A stretch of DNA of 64,000 bases from assembly GCF_000316575.1 (NCBI RefSeq), contig NC_019682.1, positions 868,001 to 932,000 on the forward strand, written 5' to 3'. Positions 35,473 to 44,780 of the stretch are shown here, in pieces. A model generated the notes under the pieces. That model searched no databases, was not told the DNA's origin, and saw only the letters and a program-made list of their open reading frames with translations. The DNA is from Calothrix sp. PCC 7507 (GTDB lineage: Bacteria; Cyanobacteriota; Cyanobacteriia; Cyanobacteriales; Nostocaceae). Both the position numbers and the translations under genes were made by a program. Numbering within the stretch: position 1 is the first letter of the stretch; each line of letters starts with the position of its first letter.

Positions 35473-36762
35473 CTATTGCCTATTGCCCTCATCCAATAAC
35501 TGACGGGCGAATGCGATCGCCTCTGTGGGTGTAGAAAGTTTTCCTTCGGCTTGGGCGATCGCAATTTCCATCAGCAGGTTGCCAACTACTGGCGAAGCTG
35601 GAATTTTTAGTGCTATGATGATCTCCTTCCCACTCACTAATGGAGTGGGATGAGCGACCAGATCATCAGGGTTAAGGTAGCGGCGGATTAAGGATGCGTA
35701 GCTGCTCTGTAGCTTATCGTCAGACATCGCCTCTACCAGATTATCACGTGATAAAGCTAAAACTGCTGTGGCAGTAAACGCAATACCGACTTCCTGGAAG
35801 AAAAAATACTGTTCTCGTAGCGTCATATTGGTTAATGTGAACCGCGAGGACAGTTTCAGGGCGGTAGTGATAGAACGGATTTCTGCACGACTATAAGTTA
35901 GTTCCTGTAACTCAATCTCTGCAATTTCAGGCTGAGGGTGGACAAGACAAGCAAGTTTGGCAATACCTAACCAAGTAGTTTTGATGGTATCGCGGACATA
36001 TTCTTGCAGCCTTCCTTCCAGAGATGGCCAGGTTTTTGCTAATAAAGCAGCTGCGCTATCAACTGCAGCAAGTTGCTTAAAGCCTTCTCGTGTGGCGTTT
36101 TTAAACAAAGGCGCAATTAAACCATCTTCCGCAGCGCTGGTGATCCAAGGAGTACCTTGAGGAGTAGCCAGCAAATAGCCAATTTCTACCCGCACTCGTT
36201 CAGTTGCAACATTCGTGATGTGTGATGCTAAATCCCGAATTGTAGCTTGGGTATTTGACTCAATAGTAAAACCCAGTTGGGCGGCTTGGCGATAGGCACG
36301 CATTAACCGCAAAGGGTCGTCTTTCAGGTTAGCAGGTGATATCATTCGCATCACACCCTGTTGTAAGTCAAGCAAGCCTTGTAGAGGATCGATGATTTCT
36401 TGAGTATGGGGATTATAAGCGATCGCATTGACTGTAAAATCCCGTCTATGCAAATCAGTCTCTACACTAGCTCCTTCCTGTTGGGCAATATCAACAGTAG
36501 CGTGGGGAAACACCACACGGGCGATTTGTCGTTCACGATCGAGTAAGACAAAACCAGCTTGATAATGATGAGCGATCGCTCTTGCTAGCTTAACCGCACC
36601 CTGTGGCACAACAAAATCTAAATCCAAATATTCCCGACTTCTGCCAATTAGCGCATCCCGCACCGCACCACCTACCAGATATGCCGGTTGTGGTAATAAT
36701 TCCAGACTAAAAGGCCAATTTTCAGGAGCTAGTTGAGCAACAGCAGAGTCATTCATTGTCAT
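35473..36762 (-). CDS. CCA-adding-type tRNA nucleotidyltransferase / poly(A) polymerase family
   Basis: The protein has about 429 residues from MTMNDSAVAQ. The head domain shows QPAYLVGGAVRDALIGR then the catalytic DLDFVVPQ (the DxD pair), and METDLHRRDFTVNAIAYNP-like ERxxRRDF segment, and DDPLRLMRAYRQAAQLGF. This class-II family adds CCA (or only A or CC) to tRNA 3' ends; which activity cannot be told here. The open frame goes about 24 codons further up into an STRR-like segment, which I exclude. A second Met two codons in is an alternative start. Confidence 0.9.
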   Translation of the reverse strand: MTMNDSAVAQLAPENWPFSLELLPQPAYLVGGAVRDALIGRSREYLDLDFVVPQGAVKLARAIAHHYQAGFVLLDRERQIARVVFPHATVDIAQQEGASVETDLHRRDFTVNAIAYNPHTQEIIDPLQGLLDLQQGVMRMISPANLKDDPLRLMRAYRQAAQLGFTIESNTQATIRDLASHITNVATERVRVEIGYLLATPQGTPWITSAAEDGLIAPLFKNATREGFKQLAAVDSAAALLAKTWPSLEGRLQEYVRDTIKTTWLGIAKLACLVHPQPEIAEIELQELTYSRAEIRSITTALKLSSRFTLTNMTLREQYFFFQEVGIAFTATAVLALSRDNLVEAMSDDKLQSSYASLIRRYLNPDDLVAHPTPLVSGKEIIIALKIPASPVVGNLLMEIAIAQAEGKLSTPTEAIAFARQLLDEGNRQ

Positions 36763-36905
36763 AAAATCATTAAAATACAGAATTCCAGATGTATTCTGAC
36801 TCCTGTATTCCAGATTCTCCTTCATAAAAATCAACCCAACAACTCATGAATATAGGTTGGGCTTAAGCTACATTAACAATAAAGGTTCCTGGAGTTGGTT
36901 CTATC

Positions 36906-37154
36906 ATGTGTATTTGCGTGAACTGCCACTATGTAGATCGCTGTGCAACTTACAACGCCGTAGAAGCGCAGCACCAACAGCCTCACTTGACAGAAACACC
37001 AGATTTTGATCCTAATGAACCCTCAATCAACGTTAACATCCGCACCAAAGATGATTTCATTGAAATGGAATGGGATGTGGTTGGTTGTCTCAGCTTTAAG
37101 CAAGAAACTGGTAAATGGTCAAAATTACGCCCTGGTGAATTAGTCCCGACTTGA
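36906..37154 (+). CDS. ycf34: Ycf34 family protein
   Basis: The 82-residue protein begins MCICVNCHYVDRCATYNAVE. The four Cys at residues 2, 4, 7 and 13 form the Ycf34 pattern, a small protein of cyanobacteria and red-lineage plastids that is thought to bind an Fe-S cluster and take part in redox sensing. The rest (IEMEWDVVGCLSFKQETGKW) is also typical. It is divergent from the nucleotidyltransferase gene. Confidence 0.9.
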   Translation: MCICVNCHYVDRCATYNAVEAQHQQPHLTETPDFDPNEPSINVNIRTKDDFIEMEWDVVGCLSFKQETGKWSKLRPGELVPT

Positions 37155-37374
37155 CAAATAATTACTCATTCATCATTCCTCATTAAATAGGACAGATGAG
37201 GCACAATCTGCAGTAGGCGATGAAAAGAAGCTGCCTTAGAGCTACCCCCGCCTTTAGCGATCGCCTGATTTGCAAAATAGAAAAAATGCGTAGGCGCAGG
37301 GATCGCTTTTATAATGATCAAGAATTAACATTTTACTCACTTGACTGTCACGCCTTTAAAGTAACAAGGAAAAA

Positions 37375-37668
37375 ATGATGGCTGAACTCAAACTCAGGTC
37401 AAAAGATCCAGAGTCACTCAGACGAATTATTCAAAGTGCTTTGTCAGAAAGATTACAGAGTGTGACAGCAGGAATAACAAGAACAGAAGAACGTCTTCAG
37501 GAATTTGAAACCAAATATCAATTATCGACAGAGGAATTTATAACCAGCTTTAATAATGATGAGTTATCCCATACTTTTGACTTTGATGAATGGCGGGGAG
37601 AATCTCGAATGTTAGCACATTTACAACAAACAAAAGAGTCTATAGAGGAGATTGATTTTGTTAATTGA
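37375..37668 (+). CDS. Hypothetical protein, probable antitoxin of a decayed TumE-like pair
   Basis: The 97-residue, mostly helical protein starts MMAELKLRSKDPESLRRIIQ after AAGGA. It contains EERLQEFETKYQLSTEEFIT and an acidic C-terminus. I associate such proteins in cyanobacteria with a following TumE-type (DUF6516-like) toxin. Its stop overlaps the toxin start by 11 bp, but the toxin frame ends after 10 codons (37658-37690). So this looks like an antitoxin left alone. The family assignment is from memory and uncertain. Confidence 0.6.
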   Translation: MMAELKLRSKDPESLRRIIQSALSERLQSVTAGITRTEERLQEFETKYQLSTEEFITSFNNDELSHTFDFDEWRGESRMLAHLQQTKESIEEIDFVN

Positions 37669-37690
37669 AGATTATTTTCAGCAGATATAG
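37658..37690 (+). pseudogene. 5' remnant of a TumE-like toxin gene
   Basis: TTG at 37658, with GAGGAG seven bases before it, opens LLIEDYFQQI and then TAG. This is the start expected for TumE-type toxins. Following sequence is HIP1-containing intergenic DNA and part of the family F repeat (AATCAGCAACCCC), so the rest of the gene is lost. Confidence 0.5.
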
Positions 37691-37888
37691 TGCGATCGCT
37701 TGATATTTATTGTAGGCGATCGCCAAATCCCGCGTGTCCTCCTCTGCGTAAGAAAAAGTCATATTTTCAATCAGCAACCCCATTTTTTTGATTCTCAGTG
37801 CCCTCAAGGGGATATAATCTTCCAATAGACATAAATAAGTAAAGCAGAGTTTAATTGATACAGGCACTCACCAGCTTTTTCTCTATTT

Positions 37889-38677
37889 ATGTTCAACGAG
37901 TCGATTTTTGCAGACATTCAAAACCATTGGGCAAAAACATCTATTCTCGCTGCAGCCCAGCGAAATATATTAAGAGGATATGCAGACGGGACTTTTCGCC
38001 CCTATACACCCGTGACTCGTGCTGAATTTGCGGCGATTATTTCCACAGCCTTACCGAAACAGCCGTCATCTCGCCCTGGGATTACCTTTACAGATGTACC
38101 GGCTAATCACTGGGCGGCTAAAGCCATCGCCCAAGCGTATCAGACAAAGTATCTATCGGGCTATCCCAATAGTTTATTCAAACCCAATGAACTCATCAAG
38201 CGTGTGCAAGCAATAGCTGCTCTAGCTTCCGGGTTAAATTATGGCGTCACAGTAGAGCCGATGAATACTTTAAAAACATATTATGATGATTTTGGGCAGA
38301 TTCCCAGTTATGCGGTGAGTGCGATCGCCGCCGCCACTGAAAAGCGCATTGTGGTTAACTACCCAGACATCAAACGCTTGCAGCCCAATCAAAACCTCAC
38401 TAGAGGCGAAATCGCCGCATTTATTTGTCGAGTTCTGGAAATTCCTACCATACCTTATAAGTATATTCCTGGTGTAGAATTGTTCGTGATTCCACCACAA
38501 TTTGATGCAGCTGATGCCTTTGTGGAAGGATTCGCACGGGTACAAAAAGATAATCAGTGGGGTTATATAGACAAAGCTGGTAAATTTATGATACCACCAC
38601 AATTTGATGAAGCTCATCCTTTTGCAGAAGGATTGGTATTAGTAAAAGAAAATTTAAATAAATCAAAATCAAACTAA
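37889..38677 (+). CDS. SLH-domain protein with two WG repeats
   Basis: The 262-residue protein has three S-layer-homology units (FADIQNHWAKTSILAAAQRN, FTDVPANHWAAKAIAQAYQT, and one around YDDFGQIPSYAVSAIAAATE) spanning residues 8-190, then two WG (KWG) repeats: FARVQKDNQWGYIDKAGKFM and an incomplete second. It ends with a Lys/Ser/Asn tail. SLH units bind peptidoglycan-linked polymers, but no signal peptide is visible, which is unusual. Three bases separate its stop from the next gene, also with WG repeats, so the two probably arose together. Confidence 0.8.
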   Translation: MFNESIFADIQNHWAKTSILAAAQRNILRGYADGTFRPYTPVTRAEFAAIISTALPKQPSSRPGITFTDVPANHWAAKAIAQAYQTKYLSGYPNSLFKPNELIKRVQAIAALASGLNYGVTVEPMNTLKTYYDDFGQIPSYAVSAIAAATEKRIVVNYPDIKRLQPNQNLTRGEIAAFICRVLEIPTIPYKYIPGVELFVIPPQFDAADAFVEGFARVQKDNQWGYIDKAGKFMIPPQFDEAHPFAEGLVLVKENLNKSKSN

Positions 38678-38680
38678 TTC

Positions 38681-40573
38681 ATGGAAATTCGCGGTATTTG
38701 GATCACTACAACAGCTAGCCAAGTCCTGAACTCTAGAAAAAATATTGCCGAAGCGATGAACTTTATCGCCGAAACAGGATTTAACGTAGTCTTTCCTGTT
38801 GTCTGGAATAACGGCGTCACCACTTATCCCAGCCGAGTTATGCGGGAAAACTTTGGGATAGAAATCAATCCGCGATTTCAAGATAGAGATCCTTTAGCCG
38901 AATTAATTGTCGAAGCCAAACGAGTGAATCTTGCTGTTATCCCTTGGTTTGAATATGGCTTTGCTAGTTCCTATCAGAAAAATGGTGGTACAATCATTGC
39001 TAAAAAGCCAGAATGGGCGGCGCGTGACTCTGCTGGTAATTTACTTGTTAAAAATGGTTTTGAGTGGCTAAATGCTTTTGATAGCGAAGTGCAAAATTTT
39101 CTATTAAGTTTATTTTTAGAAGTCATTAAAAACTATGAAATTGCCGGGATTCAAGGCGACGATCGCTTTCCTGCTTTCCCCAGTGAAGGTGGTTATGAGC
39201 CAAAAACTATTGAACGCTATCAGCAAGAGTTTAATCAACCGCCGCCTGCAAATTTCAAAGATCCACAATGGTTACAGTGGCGTGCTGATATTCTTTCCAA
39301 TTTTTTAACCCGCGTCTACCGCGAAATAATTAGTATAAATCCGGAATTAATTATTTCACTTGCGCCGAGTGCTTATCCTTGGAGTTATGAAAACTACCTG
39401 CAAGATTCTCAAGCTTGGGTGAATTTGGGATTAGTCGATTTAATTCATCCACAATTATATTATCGAGAATTTGAACTTTATAAAAAAGATATAGATCGGC
39501 TTTTAGTTAATCAATTTACTAAACAACAATTGCCACAACTAATTCCTGGTGTACTTTTAAAACAAAATACATATCGGATTACTCCGGAACATTTAGTCCA
39601 AGTAATAAACTATAACCGTTCTGTTGGTATTCAGGGAGAAGTTTTATTTTTTTATGAAGCCTTGCGAGAAGATAATAATGCTTTAGCGAATATTCTCAAA
39701 TCAGGGAGTTACTCTCAACCTCCTGGAAAATTTGATCAGAAAGAAATTAAAAAATATGGCTTTACTCATCGACGCATAAATGGAAGTTTCACTTATATAA
39801 ATACATCACAAGAAGTTAGCCTAAAGGCAGAATTTGATTGGGTTGAGCCATTTTCCGAAGGGATAGCAGCCGTCAAAATGGGTTACAAATGGGGTTACAT
39901 TGATAAAATAGGAAAACTTATCACTCGCCTCCGGTTTGATAGTGCTGCACCTTTTTCAGGAGGAATAGCCTTAATAAAAATTAATAATAAATATGGCTAT
40001 ATTGATAAAACTGGCAAGCTGATAATTTCCTTACAATTTGATGATGCTAAATCATTTTCGTCAGGTATGGCATCTGTAAAACTAGCCGATAAGTGGGGAT
40101 ATATTGATAAAACAGGCAAAATCGTTATTCCTGCTAAATTTGATGATACTAAATCATTTTCTGAAGACTTAGCAGCCGTAAGAATAGCTAATCAATGGGG
40201 ATATATTGATAAAATAGGTCAAATTATAATTCAATTTCAGTTAGATGATGCCACAAATTTTTCCGGAGGTTTGGCATTAGTTAAACGATTGAATAAATTA
40301 GGATATATAGATAAAAACGGAAATTTTATAATAGAAGCCAAATTTGACGAAGCCGATATTTTTTCAGAAGGATTAGCCCCTGCTAAAATGGGAGGTAAAT
40401 GGGGATATATTAATCAGTTTGGTGAGTTTGTAATTCCACCAGGTTTCGATTTTGCTAAACCTTTTGCTCAAGGTATGGCATTAGTTAATATTGGTGGAGA
40501 ATTGAAACAAGACAAAGAACAAGGAAAAGTATCCTTTGTGGGTGGTAAATGGGGATATATTCGCAAACCCTAA
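38681..40573 (+). CDS. Glycoside hydrolase-like (GHL10/DUF187) protein with seven WG repeats
   Basis: The 630-residue protein begins directly with MEIRGIWITTTASQVLNS, the first strand of GHL10-type TIM barrels (residues 1-345). Family features include AVIPWFEYGFASS, EIAGIQGDDRF and GLVDLIHPQLYYR. Residues 380-630 are seven WG repeats (KWGYIDKIGKLI, YGYIDKTGKL, and so on), predicted beta-rich. No signal peptide is visible. The hydrolase would act on a glycan, possibly peptidoglycan-related; the substrate is unknown. It is 3 bp after the SLH-WG gene and coupled with it. Confidence 0.82.
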   Translation: MEIRGIWITTTASQVLNSRKNIAEAMNFIAETGFNVVFPVVWNNGVTTYPSRVMRENFGIEINPRFQDRDPLAELIVEAKRVNLAVIPWFEYGFASSYQKNGGTIIAKKPEWAARDSAGNLLVKNGFEWLNAFDSEVQNFLLSLFLEVIKNYEIAGIQGDDRFPAFPSEGGYEPKTIERYQQEFNQPPPANFKDPQWLQWRADILSNFLTRVYREIISINPELIISLAPSAYPWSYENYLQDSQAWVNLGLVDLIHPQLYYREFELYKKDIDRLLVNQFTKQQLPQLIPGVLLKQNTYRITPEHLVQVINYNRSVGIQGEVLFFYEALREDNNALANILKSGSYSQPPGKFDQKEIKKYGFTHRRINGSFTYINTSQEVSLKAEFDWVEPFSEGIAAVKMGYKWGYIDKIGKLITRLRFDSAAPFSGGIALIKINNKYGYIDKTGKLIISLQFDDAKSFSSGMASVKLADKWGYIDKTGKIVIPAKFDDTKSFSEDLAAVRIANQWGYIDKIGQIIIQFQLDDATNFSGGLALVKRLNKLGYIDKNGNFIIEAKFDEADIFSEGLAPAKMGGKWGYINQFGEFVIPPGFDFAKPFAQGMALVNIGGELKQDKEQGKVSFVGGKWGYIRKP

Positions 40574-40666
40574 AAATAATATATGTAGCCATGATTTTGA
40601 CGGGCTAAATAATTATTTAAAAAATCAAATTTGTCAACACTAAAAAAATAGATATTTAAATTTACT

Positions 40667-41341
40667 TTGATTACTAAAATAGAAAATATAAAAACAGTAA
40701 AATATGGTTTATCACTGCACACAACCACACCTGAGTTAGGTTTAGCAATGAGTAATTTTGTAGGTGAAACTCGCTCTCATGTATGGAATTTAGGGCGTGA
40801 TTTATCCAGTCAAATACATCAATATTTAATAGAATTTATCGAACCGCAAACTTGGGTAGATTTATCATTTATAGCCGTAGCCAAAGGGCCTGGTGGTTTT
40901 ACAGGAACGCGGATTGGGGTTGTGCTAGCTCGGACTTTGGGGCAACAATTAGATATTCCTGTATTTGCGATTTCTACTTTAGCAGCAGTAGCTTGGAATG
41001 AAAAAGGTAAGAGTCAAAATAATCAGGCGATCGCTGTAGAAATGCCAGCACAACGGGGTCAAATTTTTGGTGCTATTTATCAACCTCATCCTGATGCTTC
41101 TGGACTCATAACTTTATTACCAGATACTGTGTTCACACCAGAATCATGGCAGGAAACTTTAGCTAATCGCAATGATAGTTATCAATTAATTAAAGCTACA
41201 TCTGGGTTGGCAGCGATGGTGACAAGTATTTTAGAATTGGCTGATTTAGAATGGCAACAAGGTAAGCGTCCTCATTGGGCTGAGGCTTTGCCTTATTATG
41301 GGCAGCATCCGGTGGATAATATACTAGTACAAGAAGGCTGA
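40667..41341 (+). CDS. tsaB: tRNA threonylcarbamoyladenosine biosynthesis protein TsaB
   Basis: TsaB pairs with TsaD in making t6A37 of ANN-decoding tRNAs. The 224-residue protein has the ASKHA N-terminal part (YGLSLHTTTPELGLAMSNF), the motif AVAKGPGGFTGTRIGVVLAR near residue 72 and FAISTLAAVAW. The start is TTG with a short leader before the conserved YGLSLHTT; no better ATG is upstream. TsaD and TsaE genes are not in the window. Confidence 0.9.
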   Translation: MITKIENIKTVKYGLSLHTTTPELGLAMSNFVGETRSHVWNLGRDLSSQIHQYLIEFIEPQTWVDLSFIAVAKGPGGFTGTRIGVVLARTLGQQLDIPVFAISTLAAVAWNEKGKSQNNQAIAVEMPAQRGQIFGAIYQPHPDASGLITLLPDTVFTPESWQETLANRNDSYQLIKATSGLAAMVTSILELADLEWQQGKRPHWAEALPYYGQHPVDNILVQEG

Positions 41342-41363
41342 AGTATGAAGTATGAAGTATGAA
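41342..41363. repeat. Short tandem repeat (GAAGTAT)
   Basis: Three units of a seven-base repeat just after tsaB. Confidence 0.7.
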
Positions 41364-41428
41364 AGTAAGAAATATACTGTGGGCTTTTTGTGGTTTTAGA
41401 ATGGTAGCTTGATTTACGCCGTGGCGTA

Positions 41429-41541
41429 CTAGTAGTCTGTCAGGGTTGAAATGAGGGACTGTAGTGTGAGCGTCTCGCTCACGCGGGCTTTTCGGCCCGC
41501 ACTACCAAAAACCCCTCAAAACAAAATTGACAAACCACTAG
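41429..41541. repeat. MITE-like inverted-repeat element, family D
   Basis: The ends CTAGTAGTCTGTCA and TGACAAACCACTAG are inverted repeats (12 of 14). Inside is the hairpin GAGCGTCTCGCTC and GCGGGCTTTTCGGCCCGC. The right end occurs alone at 52778-52791 within the decayed cas locus. Confidence 0.65.
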
Positions 41542-41629
41542 GTGCATAAATTGTTTTTTCTCACGCATTCGGCGAAGCCGTTCTCGCAGAGTAGGCGCAG
41601 AGGCGCAAAGAAAGAGCGCAAACATTAAG

Positions 41630-41872
41630 TTATTTACCTTTGCTGTTACGTTCATCTAGTGCCTTATTGATGGCATTCCTACAGAATTCAGCTTTTTCGT
41701 CACCTAGTTCTTTTAGCTGTTCATTGGTTGTCTTGGTAATCCTAATATTCAGCCTTTCGGATAATGGCTCATCTCTATCGGTAGTGAAACCGTGGTCTTT
41801 AATATTTGGATTCCCACCTTTACGAGTCACAGTGTAACAGCCATGATACAAAACTTGCTTAGTAATGAGCAT
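41630..41872 (-). CDS. Small protein, probable ribbon-helix-helix type
   Basis: The 80-residue protein ends with LNIRITKTTNEQLKELGDEK and AEFCRNAINKALDERNSKGK. A beta strand (LNIRIT) followed by two helices fits the RHH/CopG DNA-binding fold. The N-terminal half is not typical. No toxin gene is next to it; target unknown. Confidence 0.55.
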   Translation of the reverse strand: MLITKQVLYHGCYTVTRKGGNPNIKDHGFTTDRDEPLSERLNIRITKTTNEQLKELGDEKAEFCRNAINKALDERNSKGK

Positions 41873-42242
41873 ACATATTATTAGTTATATTCAGTGGTTG
41901 TTACTTTGGACGGTGGCAACCACTGAAACCCCTGTAATACTGATGCTTCCGCGACTCTGCTTTCTACTCTCCCACCTTTGGAAAATGGTGATAATTGGTG
42001 CGTGACGCTATAAGTCCTGAGTCTACGTACAGAGTTTTGTCACAGCGTCACACCGACGAAAATATCCAGTGCCAGTTGCGTAAGTCCTAAATACGTAGGG
42101 GAGCTACCCTCGTGCGCGGTGAGCGCAGCCACACGTGCGTCCGAAGCACCGGGTGGACTGCCGAATCCGGAGGAGTTTCCCGCGTTGAGAGGAGTGGCGT
42201 TGGGCAATGCCCACCCTACAGATACTACGAACTTATGAGAAC
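41873..42242. other. Intergenic region with interspersed repeats
   Basis: It holds a CCGAATCCGGAGGAGTTTCC-type repeat near 42163 and a partial family B core TTGGGCAATGCCCACCCTAC at 42200-42219. No gene was recognised. Confidence 0.5.
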
Positions 42243-43559
42243 TTATTTGGTGATAGTTGCAATCGCATGATCAACAGCTTGCAAAGCTATATTGATTTCT
42301 GCCTCGGTGACAATCAGTGGTGGGACAAACCGGAGGACTTTTGGCCCTGCGGGGACAAGTAATACACCCTCCTCTATGGCAACTTTGACGACATCAGCGG
42401 CGGTTTGCGGGATGTCGGCTTTTAACTCTAAACCGTTGATTAAACCCCATCCCCGGACATCAGCGATGTAATTGGGATATTTGAGGGCGATCGCTCTTAA
42501 CCCCTCTCGCAACTGTTCGCCTCTAGCTTCTACATTCTGTAATATATTTTCTTTTTCTATTGTTTGACAGACAGCCAGCGCCACTCCACAAACAAAAGGA
42601 TTACCGCCAAAGGTGCTAGCATGTTCACCTGGTTGGAAAACGTCACAGAATTTCTTGCTCATCATCGCACCGATGGGGATACCGCCACCGAGTCCTTTAG
42701 CACTGGTGAAGATATCCGGTTCAACGCCGAGATGTTCATAACCCCATAACTTACCACTGCGCCCCATCCCCACTTGTACTTCATCGAAAATCAGCAACAC
42801 GCCAGTTTCGTCACAAATTTCCCGCAGCCTTTGGAAGTAAGCGCGATCGCCTGGACGAACGCCGCCCTCTCCTTGCAATGGTTCGATGAGAATTGCGGCG
42901 ACACGGTAATCACCTTCGTCTAGCTCAGTTACTGCTGCTTCTATCGCATTAACATCGTTGTAAGGTACGTATTGAAAACCAGGAACTAAGGGATCAAAGT
43001 ATTTTTGATACTTAGGCTGTCCGGTGGCGGTAACTGTCGCTAGAGTCCGCCCGTGGAAACTGGCGTTGGCGGTTAAGATAATCGGTTGTTCAATGTCTAA
43101 AACAGTGTGGGCATATTTCCGTGCTAGTTTAATCGCCGCTTCGTTAGCCTCAGCACCAGAGTTGCAGAAAAATACGCGATCGGCGCAGGAATGTTGCACA
43201 ATCCATTTTGCCAATTCACCCTGTTCCGGAATGTAGTACAAATTAGAGACATGATGCAGTTTCTGGATTTGGCGTGTTACCGCTTCTACCATAGCTGGGT
43301 GGGCGTGTCCTAAGGTGCAAGTGGCAATTCCTGCCACAAAGTCTAGATATTCTCGCCCCTGTGTATCCCAAACCCGGCATCCTGCACCCCGTTCTAGGGC
43401 TAAGGGAAACCGGGCATAGGTAGACATGACAGCCTCATCGAAGCTATCTGTATCGAAGGGACTAAGTGCCAAAGAATCTCTCTTTGGGGGGATGGTGGCT
43501 TCTCCAACTAGGGTTTCTATGCTCACTACCGCTCCTTTTGATAATCCTTGATCATTCAT
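42243..43559 (-). CDS. argD: Acetylornithine aminotransferase
   Basis: ArgD is a PLP enzyme that converts N-acetylglutamate semialdehyde to N-acetylornithine in arginine synthesis. The 438-residue protein has GREYLDFVAGIATCTLGHAH, FCNSGAEANEAAIKLAR, the PLP-binding Lys in TSAKGLGGGIPIGA near residue 291, LIFDEVQVGMGRSG and STFGGNPFVCGVAL. The first 40 residues are variable and might be shorter in life. It adds to argH in the window, both feeding cyanophycin synthesis. Confidence 0.95.
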   Translation of the reverse strand: MNDQGLSKGAVVSIETLVGEATIPPKRDSLALSPFDTDSFDEAVMSTYARFPLALERGAGCRVWDTQGREYLDFVAGIATCTLGHAHPAMVEAVTRQIQKLHHVSNLYYIPEQGELAKWIVQHSCADRVFFCNSGAEANEAAIKLARKYAHTVLDIEQPIILTANASFHGRTLATVTATGQPKYQKYFDPLVPGFQYVPYNDVNAIEAAVTELDEGDYRVAAILIEPLQGEGGVRPGDRAYFQRLREICDETGVLLIFDEVQVGMGRSGKLWGYEHLGVEPDIFTSAKGLGGGIPIGAMMSKKFCDVFQPGEHASTFGGNPFVCGVALAVCQTIEKENILQNVEARGEQLREGLRAIALKYPNYIADVRGWGLINGLELKADIPQTAADVVKVAIEEGVLLVPAGPKVLRFVPPLIVTEAEINIALQAVDHAIATITK

Positions 43560-43670
43560 ATAGTTATCTACTAGTTTCCTAGAAATTCTTAAAAAAGTCT
43601 GATAATTTTTTGTTTGTTTGGGGTTAGCCCTCAGATATTCTCATACGAGTGACAGAGGTGAGAAAGAATT

Positions 43671-44735
43671 TTGTATTCAACGCCTGAACAAAAATATCAA
43701 CGTATCCAACAGGAATTAATGGCTGGGGCTTATGCTCTGGGCGGTGTTTCCTTGATTGGTACTTTGTGGTATCGACTAGTAGAGGGTTGGTCATGGGCAG
43801 ATGCAGCTTATATGACAGTAATTACCTTAGCAACTGTGGGATTTGGGGAAATACACCCATTGGGCGATCGCGGACGGTTATTTACCATTGCCTTGATTTT
43901 AATGGGTGTAGTCAGTATCGGTTATATTGTCAATAGATTCACAGAAGCTGTGATTCAAGGATACTTTCAAGAAGGAATTCGATTACGGCAACAGAGGCGC
44001 TTAATGGAATCCTTGTCAGAACATTACATCATCTGTGGGTTTAGCCGCACTGGTCGGCAAATTGCTAAGGAATTTTGGGCAGAAGGTGTACCTTTTGTAG
44101 TGATTGATTCTGAGGTGGAGTCAGTACAAAGAGCGCAAATAGCAGGTTATACGGTTTTTCAGGGAGACGCTACACTAGATGACTCACTTTTGAAAGTGGG
44201 GATTGAGCGGGCAATTTGTATCGTCGCAGCCCTACCTTCAGATGCAGAAAATTTATATACAGTATTATCAGCGAAAACTTTGAATCCAGAAATTCGGGCG
44301 ATCGCTAGAGCTAGTACAGAAGAGGCTCTACAAAAGCTACAGCGGGGCGGTGCAGATGCTGTGATATCACCCTATATCACTGGCGGCAAGAGGATGGCTG
44401 CAGCGGCTCTCAGACCCCAGGTGTTGGATTTTGTGGATGGTATCCTCACGGGTGCTGACCGCCAGATGTATATGGAAGAATTTCTACTTGACCCAGCATA
44501 TTGTCCCTTTGTAGGTCAAAGTTTACAGAAAGCGAAATTGCGATCGCAAACCGGGGCTTTAGTTCTCGCCATTCGTCGTACTGATGGTAATTTAATTGGT
44601 GGACCGACTGGCGACACTGTTTTAATGCCAGGGGATACCCTGATTTGCATGGGTACGGCTGAACAATTGCGTAGCTTGAACCAACTGCTGGGGCCGATTA
44701 ATTCTAAACAGCTACGGCGACCGAAAAATATTTGA
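43671..44735 (+). CDS. Potassium channel protein with TrkA-N (RCK) and TrkA-C domains
   Basis: The 354-residue protein has two membrane helices (about 20-40 and 70-95) around a pore loop with filter TLATVGFGE, a GYG variant. A Rossmann RCK domain follows (HYIICGFSRTGRQIAKEFWA, near 117) with DATLDDSLLKVGIERA, and a TrkA-C domain at the end (GALVLAIRRTDGNLIGGPTG). It is likely an inner-membrane K+ channel gated by nucleotide or Ca2+ binding. The start is TTG, preceded by GAGGTGAGAAAG; no ATG fits better. Confidence 0.9.
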   Translation: MYSTPEQKYQRIQQELMAGAYALGGVSLIGTLWYRLVEGWSWADAAYMTVITLATVGFGEIHPLGDRGRLFTIALILMGVVSIGYIVNRFTEAVIQGYFQEGIRLRQQRRLMESLSEHYIICGFSRTGRQIAKEFWAEGVPFVVIDSEVESVQRAQIAGYTVFQGDATLDDSLLKVGIERAICIVAALPSDAENLYTVLSAKTLNPEIRAIARASTEEALQKLQRGGADAVISPYITGGKRMAAAALRPQVLDFVDGILTGADRQMYMEEFLLDPAYCPFVGQSLQKAKLRSQTGALVLAIRRTDGNLIGGPTGDTVLMPGDTLICMGTAEQLRSLNQLLGPINSKQLRRPKNI

Positions 44736-44780
44736 TAGAGACAAAGTTTGGTTAAAGTAAATAAACCAGGTATATAAATA

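Noticed and set aside
37661-37867. A 68-codon minus-strand frame.
   Set aside because: It overlaps the antitoxin stop and repeat DNA, and has no recognisable content.
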